A stretch of DNA of 64,000 nucleotides from Pseudomonas sp. MM213 (GCF_020423045.1 NZ_CP081943.1:4774001-4838000); one strand, 5' to 3'. Shown: positions 52,758 to 62,519, numbered from the stretch's first letter. Translations and numbers: made by a program. Notes: generated by a model from the letters alone, not told the origin.

Positions 52758-52778
52758 AAGCCCGCACGGGGCGGGCTT
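52758..52778 (-). terminator. Terminator following tRNA-Arg
   Basis: AAGCCCGC and GCGGGCTT arms, followed on the minus strand by TCTTGTTT. It lies inside the element, which thus supplies a new terminator to the tRNA. Confidence 0.65.
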
Positions 52779-52824
52779 CTTGGGGTGTTTCGTAGACTGT
52801 CTGAGACAGGTCTAGACTGCTATA

Positions 52825-52901
52825 TGGTGCACCAGGCGGGATTCGAACCCACGACCCCTGCCTTCGGAGGGCAGTACTCTATCCAGCTGAGCTACTGGTG
52901 C
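52825..52901 (-). tRNA. tRNA-Arg (anticodon CCG), integration site
   Basis: A 77-nt cloverleaf with the CCA end encoded. The acceptor arm is GCACCAG, the D-arm GCTCAGCTGGATAGAGT, the anticodon arm CTGCC-CTCCGAA-GGCAG and the T-arm GTGGGTTCGAATCCCGC. The anticodon reads CCG, decoding CGG. The 3' end faces the integrase gene, the typical layout for a P4-type insertion. Confidence 0.95.
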
Positions 52902-53065
52902 AAGCGGGCGCCATGATACTCATATGCACTGCGGGCGTCCATGCTGCTGAATCGACTGCGCTTTTTCAAAGCGTAACCTGCGTTTGCTACGTTGATCAGA
53001 AAAATTGAGCAAATGCGGCGTTTTCGTTCTTTTTTTCGAACAGCCTATTGTCCTTTACCCCCTTT

Positions 53066-53094
53066 GATCCTAGGATTCGTTTGAGATTTCAAAC
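53066..53094. promoter_or_regulatory. Two dyads upstream of gabD
   Basis: GATCCTAGGATT and GTTTGA-GATT-TCAAAC are adjacent inverted repeats in the 350-bp gap between the tRNA and gabD. They may be regulator sites for the gab operon. Nothing else is clear in that gap. Confidence 0.35.
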
Positions 53095-53249
53095 GCTCTT
53101 GTCTGGGTGCTGAACCGCACGAGTACATTCCGTGCGCTATTTATGTGCTTCAGCCCGGTGAATGATTTCCCTGACGGCAGCCTTTGAGGCGCCTTTCTAC
53201 AATCATAATTTGCTCCGCGCGTGCCGCGGTGCTGTTAAGGAAAGCCGAC

Positions 53250-54692
53250 ATGCAGCTTAAAGACACCCAGTTGTTCCGCCAGCAAGCCTTCATCGATGGC
53301 GCTTGGGTTGATGCGGACAATGGTCAGACGATCAAGGTCAACAACCCGGCAACGGGCGAAATTCTGGGCACCGTGCCGAAAATGGGCGCTGCTGAAACCC
53401 GCCGTGCGATCGAAGCTGCTGACAAAGCGCTGCCGGCCTGGCGTGCACTGACCGCCAAGGACCGCGCCAACAAGCTGCGTCGCTGGTTCGAGCTGATCAT
53501 CGAGAACCAGGACGACCTGGCTCGCCTGATGACCCTGGAGCAGGGCAAGCCATTGGCCGAAGCCAAGGGCGAAATCGTTTACGCCGCTTCCTTTATCGAG
53601 TGGTTCGCCGAAGAAGCCAAGCGTGTCTACGGTGACGTGATTCCGGGCCACCAGCCAGACAAGCGCCTGATCGTGATCAAGCAGCCTATCGGCGTGACCG
53701 CTGCAATCACCCCGTGGAACTTCCCGGCTGCGATGATCACCCGTAAAGCTGGCCCGGCCCTGGCCGCCGGTTGCACCATGGTGCTCAAGCCTGCTTCGCA
53801 AACTCCGTTTTCCGCTTTCGCTCTGGCTGAACTGGCTCAGCGTGCCGGCATTCCTGCAGGCGTGTTCAGTGTTGTTTCCGGCAGCGCCGGCGACATCGGC
53901 AGCGAGCTGACCAGCAACCCGATCGTTCGCAAACTGTCCTTCACTGGCTCGACCGAAATCGGTCGTCAGTTGATGGCTGAATGCGCCAAGGACATCAAGA
54001 AAGTGTCCCTGGAACTGGGCGGCAACGCGCCGTTCATCGTGTTCGACGACGCGGACCTGGATAAGGCCGTCGAAGGCGCGATCATCTCCAAGTACCGCAA
54101 CAACGGCCAGACCTGCGTCTGCGCCAACCGCCTGTACATTCAGGATTCGGTCTACGATGCGTTCGCTGAAAAACTGAAAGTGGCTGTGGCCAAACTCAAG
54201 ATCGGCAACGGTCTGGAAGTGGGCACCACCACTGGCCCGCTGATCGACGAAAAAGCCGTGGCCAAGGTGCAAGAGCACATCGCTGACGCCATTTCCAAAG
54301 GCGCAACTGTTCTGGCTGGCGGCAAGTCGATGGAAGGCAACTTCTTCGAGCCGACCATCCTGACCAACGTGCCGAACAACGCAGCCGTGGCCAAGGAAGA
54401 AACCTTCGGTCCATTGGCGCCGCTGTTCCGCTTCAAAGACGAAGCCGACGTGATCGCGATGTCCAACGACACCGAATTCGGTCTGGCCTCGTACTTCTAT
54501 GCTCGCGACCTGGGTCGTGTGTTCCGTGTGGCGGAAGCCCTGGAATACGGCATGGTTGGCGTCAATACCGGGTTGATCTCCAACGAAGTCGCGCCGTTCG
54601 GCGGCATCAAGGCGTCGGGCCTGGGCCGTGAAGGCTCCAAGTACGGCATCGAAGATTACCTGGAAATCAAATACCTCTGCCTGGGCATCTAA
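53250..54692 (+). CDS. gabD: Succinate-semialdehyde dehydrogenase [NADP+]
   Basis: A 480-residue aldehyde dehydrogenase that oxidises succinic semialdehyde to succinate, the second step of GABA breakdown. Key residues: catalytic Cys289 in NNGQTCVCANR and general-base Glu255 in LELGGNAPF, with TPWNFPAAMITRK of the cofactor site. Length matches E. coli GabD (482). AAGGAAAG precedes the ATG at 53250; the frame runs 66 bp further upstream. It precedes gabT by about 200 bp on the same strand. Confidence 0.96.
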   Translation: MQLKDTQLFRQQAFIDGAWVDADNGQTIKVNNPATGEILGTVPKMGAAETRRAIEAADKALPAWRALTAKDRANKLRRWFELIIENQDDLARLMTLEQGKPLAEAKGEIVYAASFIEWFAEEAKRVYGDVIPGHQPDKRLIVIKQPIGVTAAITPWNFPAAMITRKAGPALAAGCTMVLKPASQTPFSAFALAELAQRAGIPAGVFSVVSGSAGDIGSELTSNPIVRKLSFTGSTEIGRQLMAECAKDIKKVSLELGGNAPFIVFDDADLDKAVEGAIISKYRNNGQTCVCANRLYIQDSVYDAFAEKLKVAVAKLKIGNGLEVGTTTGPLIDEKAVAKVQEHIADAISKGATVLAGGKSMEGNFFEPTILTNVPNNAAVAKEETFGPLAPLFRFKDEADVIAMSNDTEFGLASYFYARDLGRVFRVAEALEYGMVGVNTGLISNEVAPFGGIKASGLGREGSKYGIEDYLEIKYLCLGI

Positions 54693-54889
54693 GCTCGAGG
54701 GCATAAGCCCGGCAAGGCATTGCTTCAAACGCAAAGGGCACGAGAGCGCTGACCCTTTGCGTGCTTCAACCGGAATTTTCTCTGTGGCCGGGAACGCTGT
54801 GGCAGTCGATCATCGCATGCTGCCTCAGTTGCCTCCCCGCTGCATTTTCCTTGAACCACGCCGCCCGATGAGCGGTGAATGAGGACTTT

Positions 54890-56167
54890 ATGAGCAAGAC
54901 TAACGCTTCCCTGATGAAACGCCGCGAAGCCGCTGTACCACGCGGTGTTGGCCAGATTCACCCGATCTTCGCCGAGTCCGCGAAGAACGCCACCGTGACC
55001 GACGTTGAAGGTCGCGAGTTCATCGACTTCGCCGGCGGTATCGCCGTGCTGAACACCGGCCACGTGCACCCGAAAATCATCGCCGCCGTGACCGAGCAGC
55101 TGAACAAGCTGACCCACACCTGCTTCCAGGTACTGGCCTACGAGCCGTACGTAGAAGTGTGCGAAAAAATCAACGCCAAGGTGCCAGGTGATTTCGCCAA
55201 GAAAACCCTGCTGGTGACCACTGGTTCCGAAGCCGTTGAAAACTCCATCAAGATCGCCCGTGCCGCCACTGGCCGTGCCGGCGTGATCGCGTTCACCGGC
55301 GCTTACCACGGTCGCACCATGATGACCCTGGGCCTGACCGGTAAAGTCGTGCCTTACTCGGCCGGCATGGGCCTGATGCCAGGCGGCATCTTCCGCGCGC
55401 TGTACCCGAACGAACTGCACGGTGTGAGCATCGACGATTCGATCGCCAGCATCGAACGCATCTTCAAGAACGACGCCGAGCCGCGTGACATCGCTGCCAT
55501 CATCATCGAGCCGGTTCAGGGCGAAGGCGGTTTCTACGTCGCGCCTAAAGAGTTCATGAAGCGCCTGCGCGCCCTGTGCGACCAGCACGGCATCCTGCTG
55601 ATCGCTGACGAAGTGCAGACTGGCGCTGGCCGTACCGGCACCTTCTTCGCCATGGAACAGATGGGCGTTGCCGCCGACCTGACCACCTTCGCCAAATCCA
55701 TCGCAGGCGGCTTCCCGCTGGCCGGTGTGTGCGGCAAGGCCGAATACATGGACGCCATCGCTCCAGGCGGCCTGGGCGGCACCTACGCCGGTAGCCCGAT
55801 CGCTTGCGCCGCGGCCCTGGCCGTGATGGAAGTGTTCGAAGAAGAGCACCTGCTGGACCGCTGCAAGGCAGTCGGCGAGCGTCTGGTCACTGGCCTCAAG
55901 GCCATCCAGGCCAAGTACCCGGTGATCGGCGAAGTCCGTGCCCTGGGCGCGATGATCGCGGTAGAGCTGTTCGTCGATGGCGACAGCCACAAGCCGAACG
56001 CTCCAGCGGTCGCTGCCGTCGTGGCCAAGGCTCGTGAAAAAGGCCTGATCCTGCTGTCCTGCGGCACCTACGGCAACGTTCTGCGCGTCCTGGTACCGCT
56101 GACCTCGCCGGACGAGCAACTGGACAAAGGCCTGGCGATCATCGAAGAGTGCTTCGCCGAGCTCTGA
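54890..56167 (+). CDS. gabT: 4-aminobutyrate aminotransferase
   Basis: A 425-residue PLP-dependent class III aminotransferase that converts GABA to succinic semialdehyde. The PLP lysine is K269 in TFAKSIAGGFPL, the aspartate is in LIADEVQTG, and SEAVENSIKIARAATGR binds the cofactor phosphate. Length matches E. coli GabT (426). GAGGAC lies before the ATG at 54890. A strong terminator follows. Confidence 0.96.
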   Translation: MSKTNASLMKRREAAVPRGVGQIHPIFAESAKNATVTDVEGREFIDFAGGIAVLNTGHVHPKIIAAVTEQLNKLTHTCFQVLAYEPYVEVCEKINAKVPGDFAKKTLLVTTGSEAVENSIKIARAATGRAGVIAFTGAYHGRTMMTLGLTGKVVPYSAGMGLMPGGIFRALYPNELHGVSIDDSIASIERIFKNDAEPRDIAAIIIEPVQGEGGFYVAPKEFMKRLRALCDQHGILLIADEVQTGAGRTGTFFAMEQMGVAADLTTFAKSIAGGFPLAGVCGKAEYMDAIAPGGLGGTYAGSPIACAAALAVMEVFEEEHLLDRCKAVGERLVTGLKAIQAKYPVIGEVRALGAMIAVELFVDGDSHKPNAPAVAAVVAKAREKGLILLSCGTYGNVLRVLVPLTSPDEQLDKGLAIIEECFAEL

Positions 56168-56190
56168 TCACCGAGTGTGACCTGATCGAC

Positions 56191-56216
56191 AAAAAACCCG
56201 CTTCGGCGGGTTTTTT
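56191..56216 (+). terminator. gab operon terminator
   Basis: AAAAAACCCG-CTTCGG-CGGGTTTTTT, 24 bp after the gabT stop. Confidence 0.9.
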
Positions 56217-56294
56217 CGTGACTGCAGAACCTGCCGCACTTTTTCAAATGGCCCGCATTGACTAAGGTGCAAGCAGTGCAAATGGAGTATGCAG

Positions 56295-57509
56295 ATGACC
56301 GCTGTAGTTTTGCCCGCCGTACCGCGTGTGCTGATTGCCGAAGCTGACCCCTGGTCCCGCGACTTGCTCAAGCAGGTGCTGTTGAAAGTGCGCTGTGACG
56401 CGCGGCTGGATCTATGTGCCGACGGTCAACAGGCGTTGGAGCTGCTGGCGGAAAATCCGTATGACCTGGTGATCGTCGACTGGGAATTGCCCGGTGTCGA
56501 TGGTTTGAATGTCTTGCGCAACGTCCGCCAGCGCAAACGCAATCCGCCGTTGCCTTTTATTCTGATGAGCACCCGCAACGACAGCGCCAGCGTGCGCGAA
56601 GCCTTGCCCCTGGCGCCCTCGGCGTACCTGACCAAACCCCTGAACATGGAAAGCCTGACCCACCGTCTGCAGGATCTGCTGCTGAACGCCGGGGAACAGG
56701 TCTCGTGTGAGGTGCCGACGTTGGCGCCGGGCATGAGCTTGTCGGCGTACCTGGAATGTCGTCGTGAGTTTACCGACGGTGCGCCGCTGATGACCGACGT
56801 GGAACTGGCGGTCAAGCGCAGCCTTAATCCCAATGGCCTTGACCTGAAGTTGCTCGAAGATGAAATCCGCGTTGATCCACAGATCACTGCCGTCCTGATC
56901 GCCGCCGCCAACAGTGCAGCCCAGCATCACGGCGCGGCGGTACAAACCCTGTCCCAGGCGCTGCATCGGCTGGGCACCGGACAGAGCATGAATCTGATTT
57001 TGGGGCTGGCGCTCAAGCGCAGTGCGCGGCTCAGCGATCCGCTGTTGGGCGATTATGCCGAGCGCTACTGGAACCTCTCGCTGCACACCGCTGAATACGC
57101 CCGGACATTGGCACGCTTGCTGGATCTGGACCAGGAGCGCTGTTACTGCGCAGGCATGCTGCATCGCTTGGGTGACCTTGCGTTGCTGCGGTGTTTGCAG
57201 GAATGGAAGCAGTCCGGTGGAGAGCTGGATGAATGGGAGGAAGTCGGTGATGCACTGGCCGAGTTCGGTGCAGCCTATGGTTCGGCGCTGCGTACGCGCT
57301 GGCGCCTGCCTCTGGAGCTGCGAGAGCTGATTGCGGCGGTCTACCAGCTCGGTGGCGGGGTTTACTCGCGCGAAGCGCTGGTGATGAACATGGCGGCGCA
57401 GTTGGCGCGATTGAATGAGCATGAAGGCATCGAGGAACTGGCCAAGAGCCGGACGGCGCGGTTGCTCAAGATTGGCTTGCCGGAATTGATGCGTTTGCGC
57501 AAAAAATAA
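56295..57509 (+). CDS. Response regulator with HDOD output domain
   Basis: A 404-residue protein. Residues 10-130 form a receiver domain (acidic E16 and D18, phospho-acceptor D62 in VIVDWELPG, the lysine in AYLTKPLN). The C-terminal half is an HDOD domain (LLEDEIRVDPQITAVLIAAA; CAGMLHRLGDLALL), a signalling module without clear enzymatic residues. GGAG lies 7 bp before the ATG at 56295. No kinase gene is adjacent. Confidence 0.88.
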   Translation: MTAVVLPAVPRVLIAEADPWSRDLLKQVLLKVRCDARLDLCADGQQALELLAENPYDLVIVDWELPGVDGLNVLRNVRQRKRNPPLPFILMSTRNDSASVREALPLAPSAYLTKPLNMESLTHRLQDLLLNAGEQVSCEVPTLAPGMSLSAYLECRREFTDGAPLMTDVELAVKRSLNPNGLDLKLLEDEIRVDPQITAVLIAAANSAAQHHGAAVQTLSQALHRLGTGQSMNLILGLALKRSARLSDPLLGDYAERYWNLSLHTAEYARTLARLLDLDQERCYCAGMLHRLGDLALLRCLQEWKQSGGELDEWEEVGDALAEFGAAYGSALRTRWRLPLELRELIAAVYQLGGGVYSREALVMNMAAQLARLNEHEGIEELAKSRTARLLKIGLPELMRLRKK

Positions 57510-57522
57510 ACCTGTCTCCAAA

Positions 57523-57615
57523 CCCTGTAGGAGCCGGCTTGCTGGCGATCCGGACAACGCGGTGTGGCTGATTAACCGCGGTGATGCCATCGCCAGCAAG
57601 CCGGCTCCTACAGGG
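57523..57615. repeat. REP doublet (TAGGAGCCGGCTTGCTGGCG type)
   Basis: Perfect 27-bp arms 57523-57549 and 57589-57615 between the two convergent signalling genes. Confidence 0.8.
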
Positions 57616-57630
57616 ATCTGTGTTGGGGTT

Positions 57631-58620
57631 TCAGCCGGAGATGATCCGGTTCTTGCCTTGGCGCTTCGCTTCGTACATCGCCGCGTCCGCGCGGGCGAAC
57701 AGGCTATCCAGGTTTAAATCTTCGGCCGTCAGGCTGGTCAATCCCTGGCTGACGGTGATGCCGAACGTCTGGTCGTCATGGCTGAAGCTCAACCGCTGAA
57801 TCTCCCGTTGCAGGCGCTCGGCCACTTGCATGGCCATGTCCGGTGCGCAACCGGGGAACACCGCCGCAAACTCCTCACCACCAATGCGTCCGAACACGTC
57901 ACCGCGCCGTAAAGCCGCTTGCCCGCACTCGGCGATCCGTTGCAGCACGTTGTCGCCTTCCGGATGGCCGTAGGTGTCGTTGATCAATTTGAAGTCATCG
58001 ATGTCCAGCAACAGAAACGCCAACGGCGTGCCTTTTTTTCTTGCCTGTTCGAATTCAAGGTGGGCGCAGTCGAAGAAGTGGCGGCGGTTGCTGCTCTGGG
58101 TCAGGACATCGGTGGTAGCCAGGCGATGCAACTCGCTTTCCATCTGCTTCTTGTCGGTGATGTCTTCGGCAATGCCGACGATGATCAGCGGTTGACCCGG
58201 TTCGGCTTGCCGGTTGATGAAGCACTTGTCGCTGAGCCAGCGCACCTGGCCGTCGGCGGTAATGATGCGGTACTCACGATCTTCAACGGCGCCTTTGACC
58301 AGCACCTCGGCGAGGCTGCGCTCGGCGTACTCCAGATCGTCGGGGTAAATGCTATCGCGCCACTGATTGGCGTCGGCCAGCAACAGGCCGGCGGGCCGAC
58401 CGAAAATCCGTTCGTAGGCAGGGCTCACGTAGAGCACCTGGCGGGTTTCCCAATTGAACGCCCAAAGCACCGCGTTAACGCTCACCAGCAGCGAGCTGAA
58501 CAGCTGTTCGCGTTCGCTCAGGCGCGCGACTTCGCCTTGGGCATGCATCAGCACCATCAGGGTTTGCGCGGCTTCCGGCCACTGGGGTAGGGATGAGTCT
58601 TGCAGGTTCTTATTGACCAT
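57631..58620 (-). CDS. PAS-GGDEF diguanylate cyclase
   Basis: A 329-residue protein: a helical lead, a PAS domain (VLWAFNWETRQVLYVSPAYE to ITDKKQMESELHRL), then a GGDEF domain with active-site GGEEF in RIGGEEFAAVFPG. It should make cyclic di-GMP. The start at 58620 (MVNKNLQ) is chosen; the frame runs 240 bp upstream through sequence without protein character. Cytosolic, no membrane helix. Confidence 0.88.
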   Translation of the reverse strand: MVNKNLQDSSLPQWPEAAQTLMVLMHAQGEVARLSEREQLFSSLLVSVNAVLWAFNWETRQVLYVSPAYERIFGRPAGLLLADANQWRDSIYPDDLEYAERSLAEVLVKGAVEDREYRIITADGQVRWLSDKCFINRQAEPGQPLIIVGIAEDITDKKQMESELHRLATTDVLTQSSNRRHFFDCAHLEFEQARKKGTPLAFLLLDIDDFKLINDTYGHPEGDNVLQRIAECGQAALRRGDVFGRIGGEEFAAVFPGCAPDMAMQVAERLQREIQRLSFSHDDQTFGITVSQGLTSLTAEDLNLDSLFARADAAMYEAKRQGKNRIISG

Positions 58621-58763
58621 CGACACAAATCTCAAGGACGTGCCGCGTGTTCGACAGCGGCCACAACAAAGCCCGCCGTAGTGGCGAAGTGTCTTTGAGA
58701 TAGGGGATTTGGAGCTAAGTTCCGAAGGGTGCGCCCTCGGACGGGGCGCACCGATCAACGGTG

Positions 58764-59951
58764 TCAGGCAGTAGCGGCAGGGCGCAGGGAATAGGTCTTC
58801 AATTGGTCGGCGAAGTCGCGCAGGGACTGAATTCCGCTGGCTTCGGCTTCGTGTACCCAATCCTTGATGGCCGCCAGCATGTCGTGACCATTTGAGCTGG
58901 TCTTGACCCAGATCTGCTGCAAGGCCAGTCGTTTCTCGTAAATTACCTTCAGCGCCTGACTGTGCTCGAGCATGGTCTGGATGCGCAGGTGGTGTTTGTC
59001 ATCGAGCAGGCTGGTTTCCCGCGAGAGCAGGCGTTTGGCCCTGTGGAATTGGTGACGGACCGAGTGATCGACCTTTTCCAGCTCTTGTTTGACCAGCGGC
59101 GCGATCACCAATTTGCGGTACTGGGCCATGATCTGGAAGCGGTTGTTGAGGATGGCCATGGCGGTGTCCATGTCCAGGTTGCCTTTGCCTTCGACCCGGT
59201 GGGCAATCGGCGCAACTCGTTGAACCTTGGCCAGGCGCAGGAAACTGAAGACCTGGATCCAGGCCCAGCCGAGGTCGAATTCCCACTTCTTCACCGACAG
59301 TTTTGCCGAATTAGGATAGGTGTGATGGTTGTTATGCAGTTCTTCACCGCCGATCAGGATGCCCCAGGGCACCAGATTGGTCGCCGCATCGCGGCATTCG
59401 AAGTTGCGGTAGCCGACGGCGTGGCCCAGGCCATTGACCACACCGGCGGCCCAGACCGGGATCCACATCATCTGGATAGCCCAGATGGTGATGCCGATGG
59501 TGCCGAACAGCAGCAGGTCGATGACGGCCATGATCGCCACGCCCAACAGCGGGTAACGGCTGTAGAGGTTGCGTTCGATCCAGTCTTCGGGGCAATTCTT
59601 GCCGTAGATGCGCAGGGTCTCGGGGTTTTCCGCTTCGGCTCGGTACAGCTCGGCACCTTTGCGCAGAACGGTGGACAAGCCCTTGATGACCGGGCTGTGC
59701 GGGTCATCGACGGTTTCGCATTTGGCGTGATGCTTGCGGTGGATGGCGGTCCACTCGCGGGTGTTCTGCGCCGTGGTCAGCCACAGCCAGAAGCGGAAGA
59801 AATGTTTCAGGCCGGCATTGAGCTCAAGCGAGCGATGGGCTGAATAACGATGCAGATAGACCGTCACGCCGATAATCGTGACGTGGGTCATCAGCAGGGT
59901 GACTGCCACCAGTGACCAGGGCGACAAGCCGAGAAAACCTTCGTACCACAT
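58764..59951 (-). CDS. desA: Delta-9 fatty-acid desaturase (DesA type)
   Basis: A 395-residue membrane di-iron desaturase acting on acyl chains of membrane lipids. The three histidine boxes are present: HRYSAH (34-39), HRKHH (71-75) and HNNHH (about 205). Four hydrophobic helices surround them. The gene pairs divergently with a PAS-GGDEF-EAL gene, as P. aeruginosa desA (PA0286) does with PA0285. Confidence 0.85.
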   Translation of the reverse strand: MWYEGFLGLSPWSLVAVTLLMTHVTIIGVTVYLHRYSAHRSLELNAGLKHFFRFWLWLTTAQNTREWTAIHRKHHAKCETVDDPHSPVIKGLSTVLRKGAELYRAEAENPETLRIYGKNCPEDWIERNLYSRYPLLGVAIMAVIDLLLFGTIGITIWAIQMMWIPVWAAGVVNGLGHAVGYRNFECRDAATNLVPWGILIGGEELHNNHHTYPNSAKLSVKKWEFDLGWAWIQVFSFLRLAKVQRVAPIAHRVEGKGNLDMDTAMAILNNRFQIMAQYRKLVIAPLVKQELEKVDHSVRHQFHRAKRLLSRETSLLDDKHHLRIQTMLEHSQALKVIYEKRLALQQIWVKTSSNGHDMLAAIKDWVHEAEASGIQSLRDFADQLKTYSLRPAATA

Positions 59952-60086
59952 AGGCTATAGCGCCCTCGATAAAGAAAAAAACAGCCGTTGCATTATCACT
60001 AAGCCCACAGATAAAACCAGTCGCCCTTTCAGATAAGAGTGGCTTGATGTTTCATTAACCTATAATTCCAACCCTTTTGTAGGGAC

Positions 60087-62018
60087 ATGGACGGCCGAAT
60101 GTCTGCCACCTATCGCGATGCCATGCGTGCATCGCTGCTTTACCTGCTGCTTTCCGTCGTCTGGCTGGAGCTCAGTGGTTATTTATTGAACAGTTTCTTC
60201 GATAGCTCCGATGAGTTACTGCGATGGCAACTGATCAACGGTTACGTTTGGGTGGTGCTCAGCGCCGGGCTGATCTTCCTCGCCCGGGCTCGGTTGTTCC
60301 GTTGCCTGGGGATCGGCGCCAAATTGCGTGAGCGCAATGAAGACCGGGAGCGTTTGCGTCAGGCCGCCGCCGTGTTCGATTGCACCCGCGAAGGCGTGCT
60401 GGTCACCGACCGTAATGGGGTGATCGTCCATGTGAACCGCGCCTTCATGGAAATTACCGGCTACCAGTGCGAAGAAGTGCTGGGCCAGCAACCCAGCCTG
60501 TTCAAGTCCGGCCACCACCCGGCGAGTTTCTACCAGACGATGTTCGCCACGCTCAACCGTTGTGGCGAGTGGAGCGGCGAGATCTGGAACCGTCGCAAAA
60601 ACGGCGGGATCTACCCGCAATGGCAGACGATCCGCCTGATTCACGACGACCAGGGCCAGCTCAGCCACTACGTCGCGGTGTTTTCCGACATCAGCGCGAT
60701 CAAGGATTCCGAGCACGAACTCAAGTACCTGGCGCATCACGATCCACTGACCGATCTGCCCAACCGCCTGCTGTTCACCGACCGTGCCGAGCAGGCATTG
60801 GCGTCGGCGCAAATCCAAAAGCGCGGCTGTGCGTTGCTGATGATCGATCTGGATCATTTCAAGATGATCAATGACAGCCTTGGGCACACGGTCGGTGACC
60901 AATTGCTCAAGGCCGTGGCCGAACGCTTGAAGGCCATGTTCGGCCCGGGCATCACGCTGGCGCGGCTGGGCGGCGATGAGTTCGCCGTACTGGCTGAAAG
61001 TTGCCCGCAGCTGGTGCATGCCGCAGCACTGGCCCAGCGGATCGTCGACGGTCTCAAGGAGCCGTTTCACATTGACGGTCATCGGCTGTTTATCAACGCC
61101 AGCATCGGCATCAGCCTGTTCCCCGGCGATGCCTTGAGCGCTGAACAGCTGCTGCGCAACGCCGACTCGGCCTTGTTCAAGGCCAAAAGCGCTGGTCGCG
61201 ACGGTTACGCGCTCTACACCGAAGAATTGACCGCCCATGCGCAACAGCGGGTCGAGACGGCATCCGAATTGCGCCGCGCGCTGGAGCAGCAGGAATTGCG
61301 CGTGTATTACCAGCCGGTTCACGACCTCAAGACCCGTCGCCTGGTCGGTGTCGAGGCGCTGGTGCGCTGGGAGCACCCGCAGCGGGGGTTGGTGTCGCCA
61401 GCGGAGTTCATCCCCATCGCCGAGCGCACCGGATTGATCGCCGAGATCGATGCCTGGGTCATGCAGCAGGCTTGCCGGCAGATGTGCCACTGGCAGCAGG
61501 CCGGGGTGGCGTTGTCGTTTGTCGCGGTGAATGTTTCATCGCGCTTGTTCGCGCGCCGTGAGCTGTATCAGCAGGTGGCGCAGGTGCTGCGCGACACCGG
61601 GCTGGATCCCGCGTATCTGGAGCTGGAAGTCACCGAGAGTGCGGTGATGGATGACCCGGAAGTGGCCCTGGAGCAGATGCATCGTTTGCGCGAGCTCGGC
61701 GTACGGCTGGCCATCGATGATTTCGGCACGGGGTATTCGTCACTGTTGCGACTCAAGCGTTTGCCGGTGCAGAAACTCAAGATCGACCAGGGCTTCGTCG
61801 CCGGATTGCCCTGGGATGACGACGACGCGGCCATCGTGCGCGTGATCATCGCCCTGGCGCAAAGCATGGGCATGCAGGTGCATGCCGAAGGGATCGAGCA
61901 GGTCGAGCAGGCGGGTTTCCTGCTGGAGCAGGGTTGCGATCTTGGTCAGGGCTACTGGTTCGGCCGACCGGTGCCGGCGGGGCAACTGGACTGGATGCAC
62001 GCCCCCGAGATCCACTGA
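60087..62018 (+). CDS. Membrane PAS-GGDEF-EAL cyclic-di-GMP protein
   Basis: A 643-residue protein. Two N-terminal membrane helices (about 12-70) are followed by a PAS domain (AAVFDCTREGVLVTDRNGVI), a GGDEF domain with intact GGDEF (295-299) and an EAL domain with intact E423-A-L and DDFGTGYSS. Both cyclase and phosphodiesterase motifs are intact, so it may be bifunctional. It matches the position of P. aeruginosa PA0285. An ATG at 60099 is an alternative start. A TATAAT at 60061 may be its -10. Confidence 0.9.
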   Translation: MDGRMSATYRDAMRASLLYLLLSVVWLELSGYLLNSFFDSSDELLRWQLINGYVWVVLSAGLIFLARARLFRCLGIGAKLRERNEDRERLRQAAAVFDCTREGVLVTDRNGVIVHVNRAFMEITGYQCEEVLGQQPSLFKSGHHPASFYQTMFATLNRCGEWSGEIWNRRKNGGIYPQWQTIRLIHDDQGQLSHYVAVFSDISAIKDSEHELKYLAHHDPLTDLPNRLLFTDRAEQALASAQIQKRGCALLMIDLDHFKMINDSLGHTVGDQLLKAVAERLKAMFGPGITLARLGGDEFAVLAESCPQLVHAAALAQRIVDGLKEPFHIDGHRLFINASIGISLFPGDALSAEQLLRNADSALFKAKSAGRDGYALYTEELTAHAQQRVETASELRRALEQQELRVYYQPVHDLKTRRLVGVEALVRWEHPQRGLVSPAEFIPIAERTGLIAEIDAWVMQQACRQMCHWQQAGVALSFVAVNVSSRLFARRELYQQVAQVLRDTGLDPAYLELEVTESAVMDDPEVALEQMHRLRELGVRLAIDDFGTGYSSLLRLKRLPVQKLKIDQGFVAGLPWDDDDAAIVRVIIALAQSMGMQVHAEGIEQVEQAGFLLEQGCDLGQGYWFGRPVPAGQLDWMHAPEIH

Positions 62019-62050
62019 CCACACAAAAATTACCGCCACACGCAGACCTC

Positions 62051-62136
62051 TGTAGGAGCATGGCTTGCCAGCGAAGGCGGTCTCGATATTTAGGTGAGTT
62101 TCAAGGGCCTCTTCGCTGGCAAGCCATGCTCCTACA
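62051..62136. repeat. REP doublet (TGTAGGAGCATGGCTTGCCA type)
   Basis: Perfect 26-bp arms 62051-62076 and 62111-62136, after the PAS-GGDEF-EAL gene. Confidence 0.8.
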
Positions 62137-62228
62137 AGGATCGTGTAGGGGCTGATTTTTGGATCCTTGATCCGTCGCGCAGACGTAAACCCTCGTCCCG
62201 GCAAATAATTTCTTTTGGTTATATAAAC

Positions 62229-62253
62229 ATTCTTAAATAGTCTTTTTAAGAAT
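62229..62253. promoter_or_regulatory. AT-rich dyad upstream of oscA-sbp
   Basis: ATTCTTAAA-TAGTCTT-TTTAAGAAT, a perfect 9-bp inverted repeat 84 bp before oscA. Sulfate-starvation genes of pseudomonads are CysB-dependent, so a CysB site is plausible though unproven. Confidence 0.4.
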
Positions 62254-62336
62254 ATCCGCACCTATCTACTATTGGCCTCACGCCGCAAGCAGTGCCGCCC
62301 ACTGCCAGGCAACCTCTCAGTTGAAGGAGCAGCACC

Positions 62337-62519
62337 ATGAGCGCATCCCTACGTAGCGTTGACGGTCAAGACGAAGCCACCATCTTGCGTGAGATCCAGA
62401 GCGCCCTGCGCGATCTGCGATTTGGCGCCGTGGAAATCACCGTACACAACGCTCAAGTGGTCCAGATCGAGCGTAAAGAGAAATTCCGTTTGCAGAACCC
62501 GAGCACCAAGTCGAGCTAA
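62337..62519 (+). CDS. oscA: Sulfur-starvation response protein OscA (DUF2292)
   Basis: A 60-residue protein with the DUF2292 core: ILREIQSALRDLRFGAVEIT, then VVQIERKEKFRL. This is OscA, described in Pseudomonas as needed for use of organosulfur compounds under sulfur limitation and located just before sbp, as here (69 bp apart). AGGAGC precedes the ATG. Confidence 0.88.
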   Translation: MSASLRSVDGQDEATILREIQSALRDLRFGAVEITVHNAQVVQIERKEKFRLQNPSTKSS

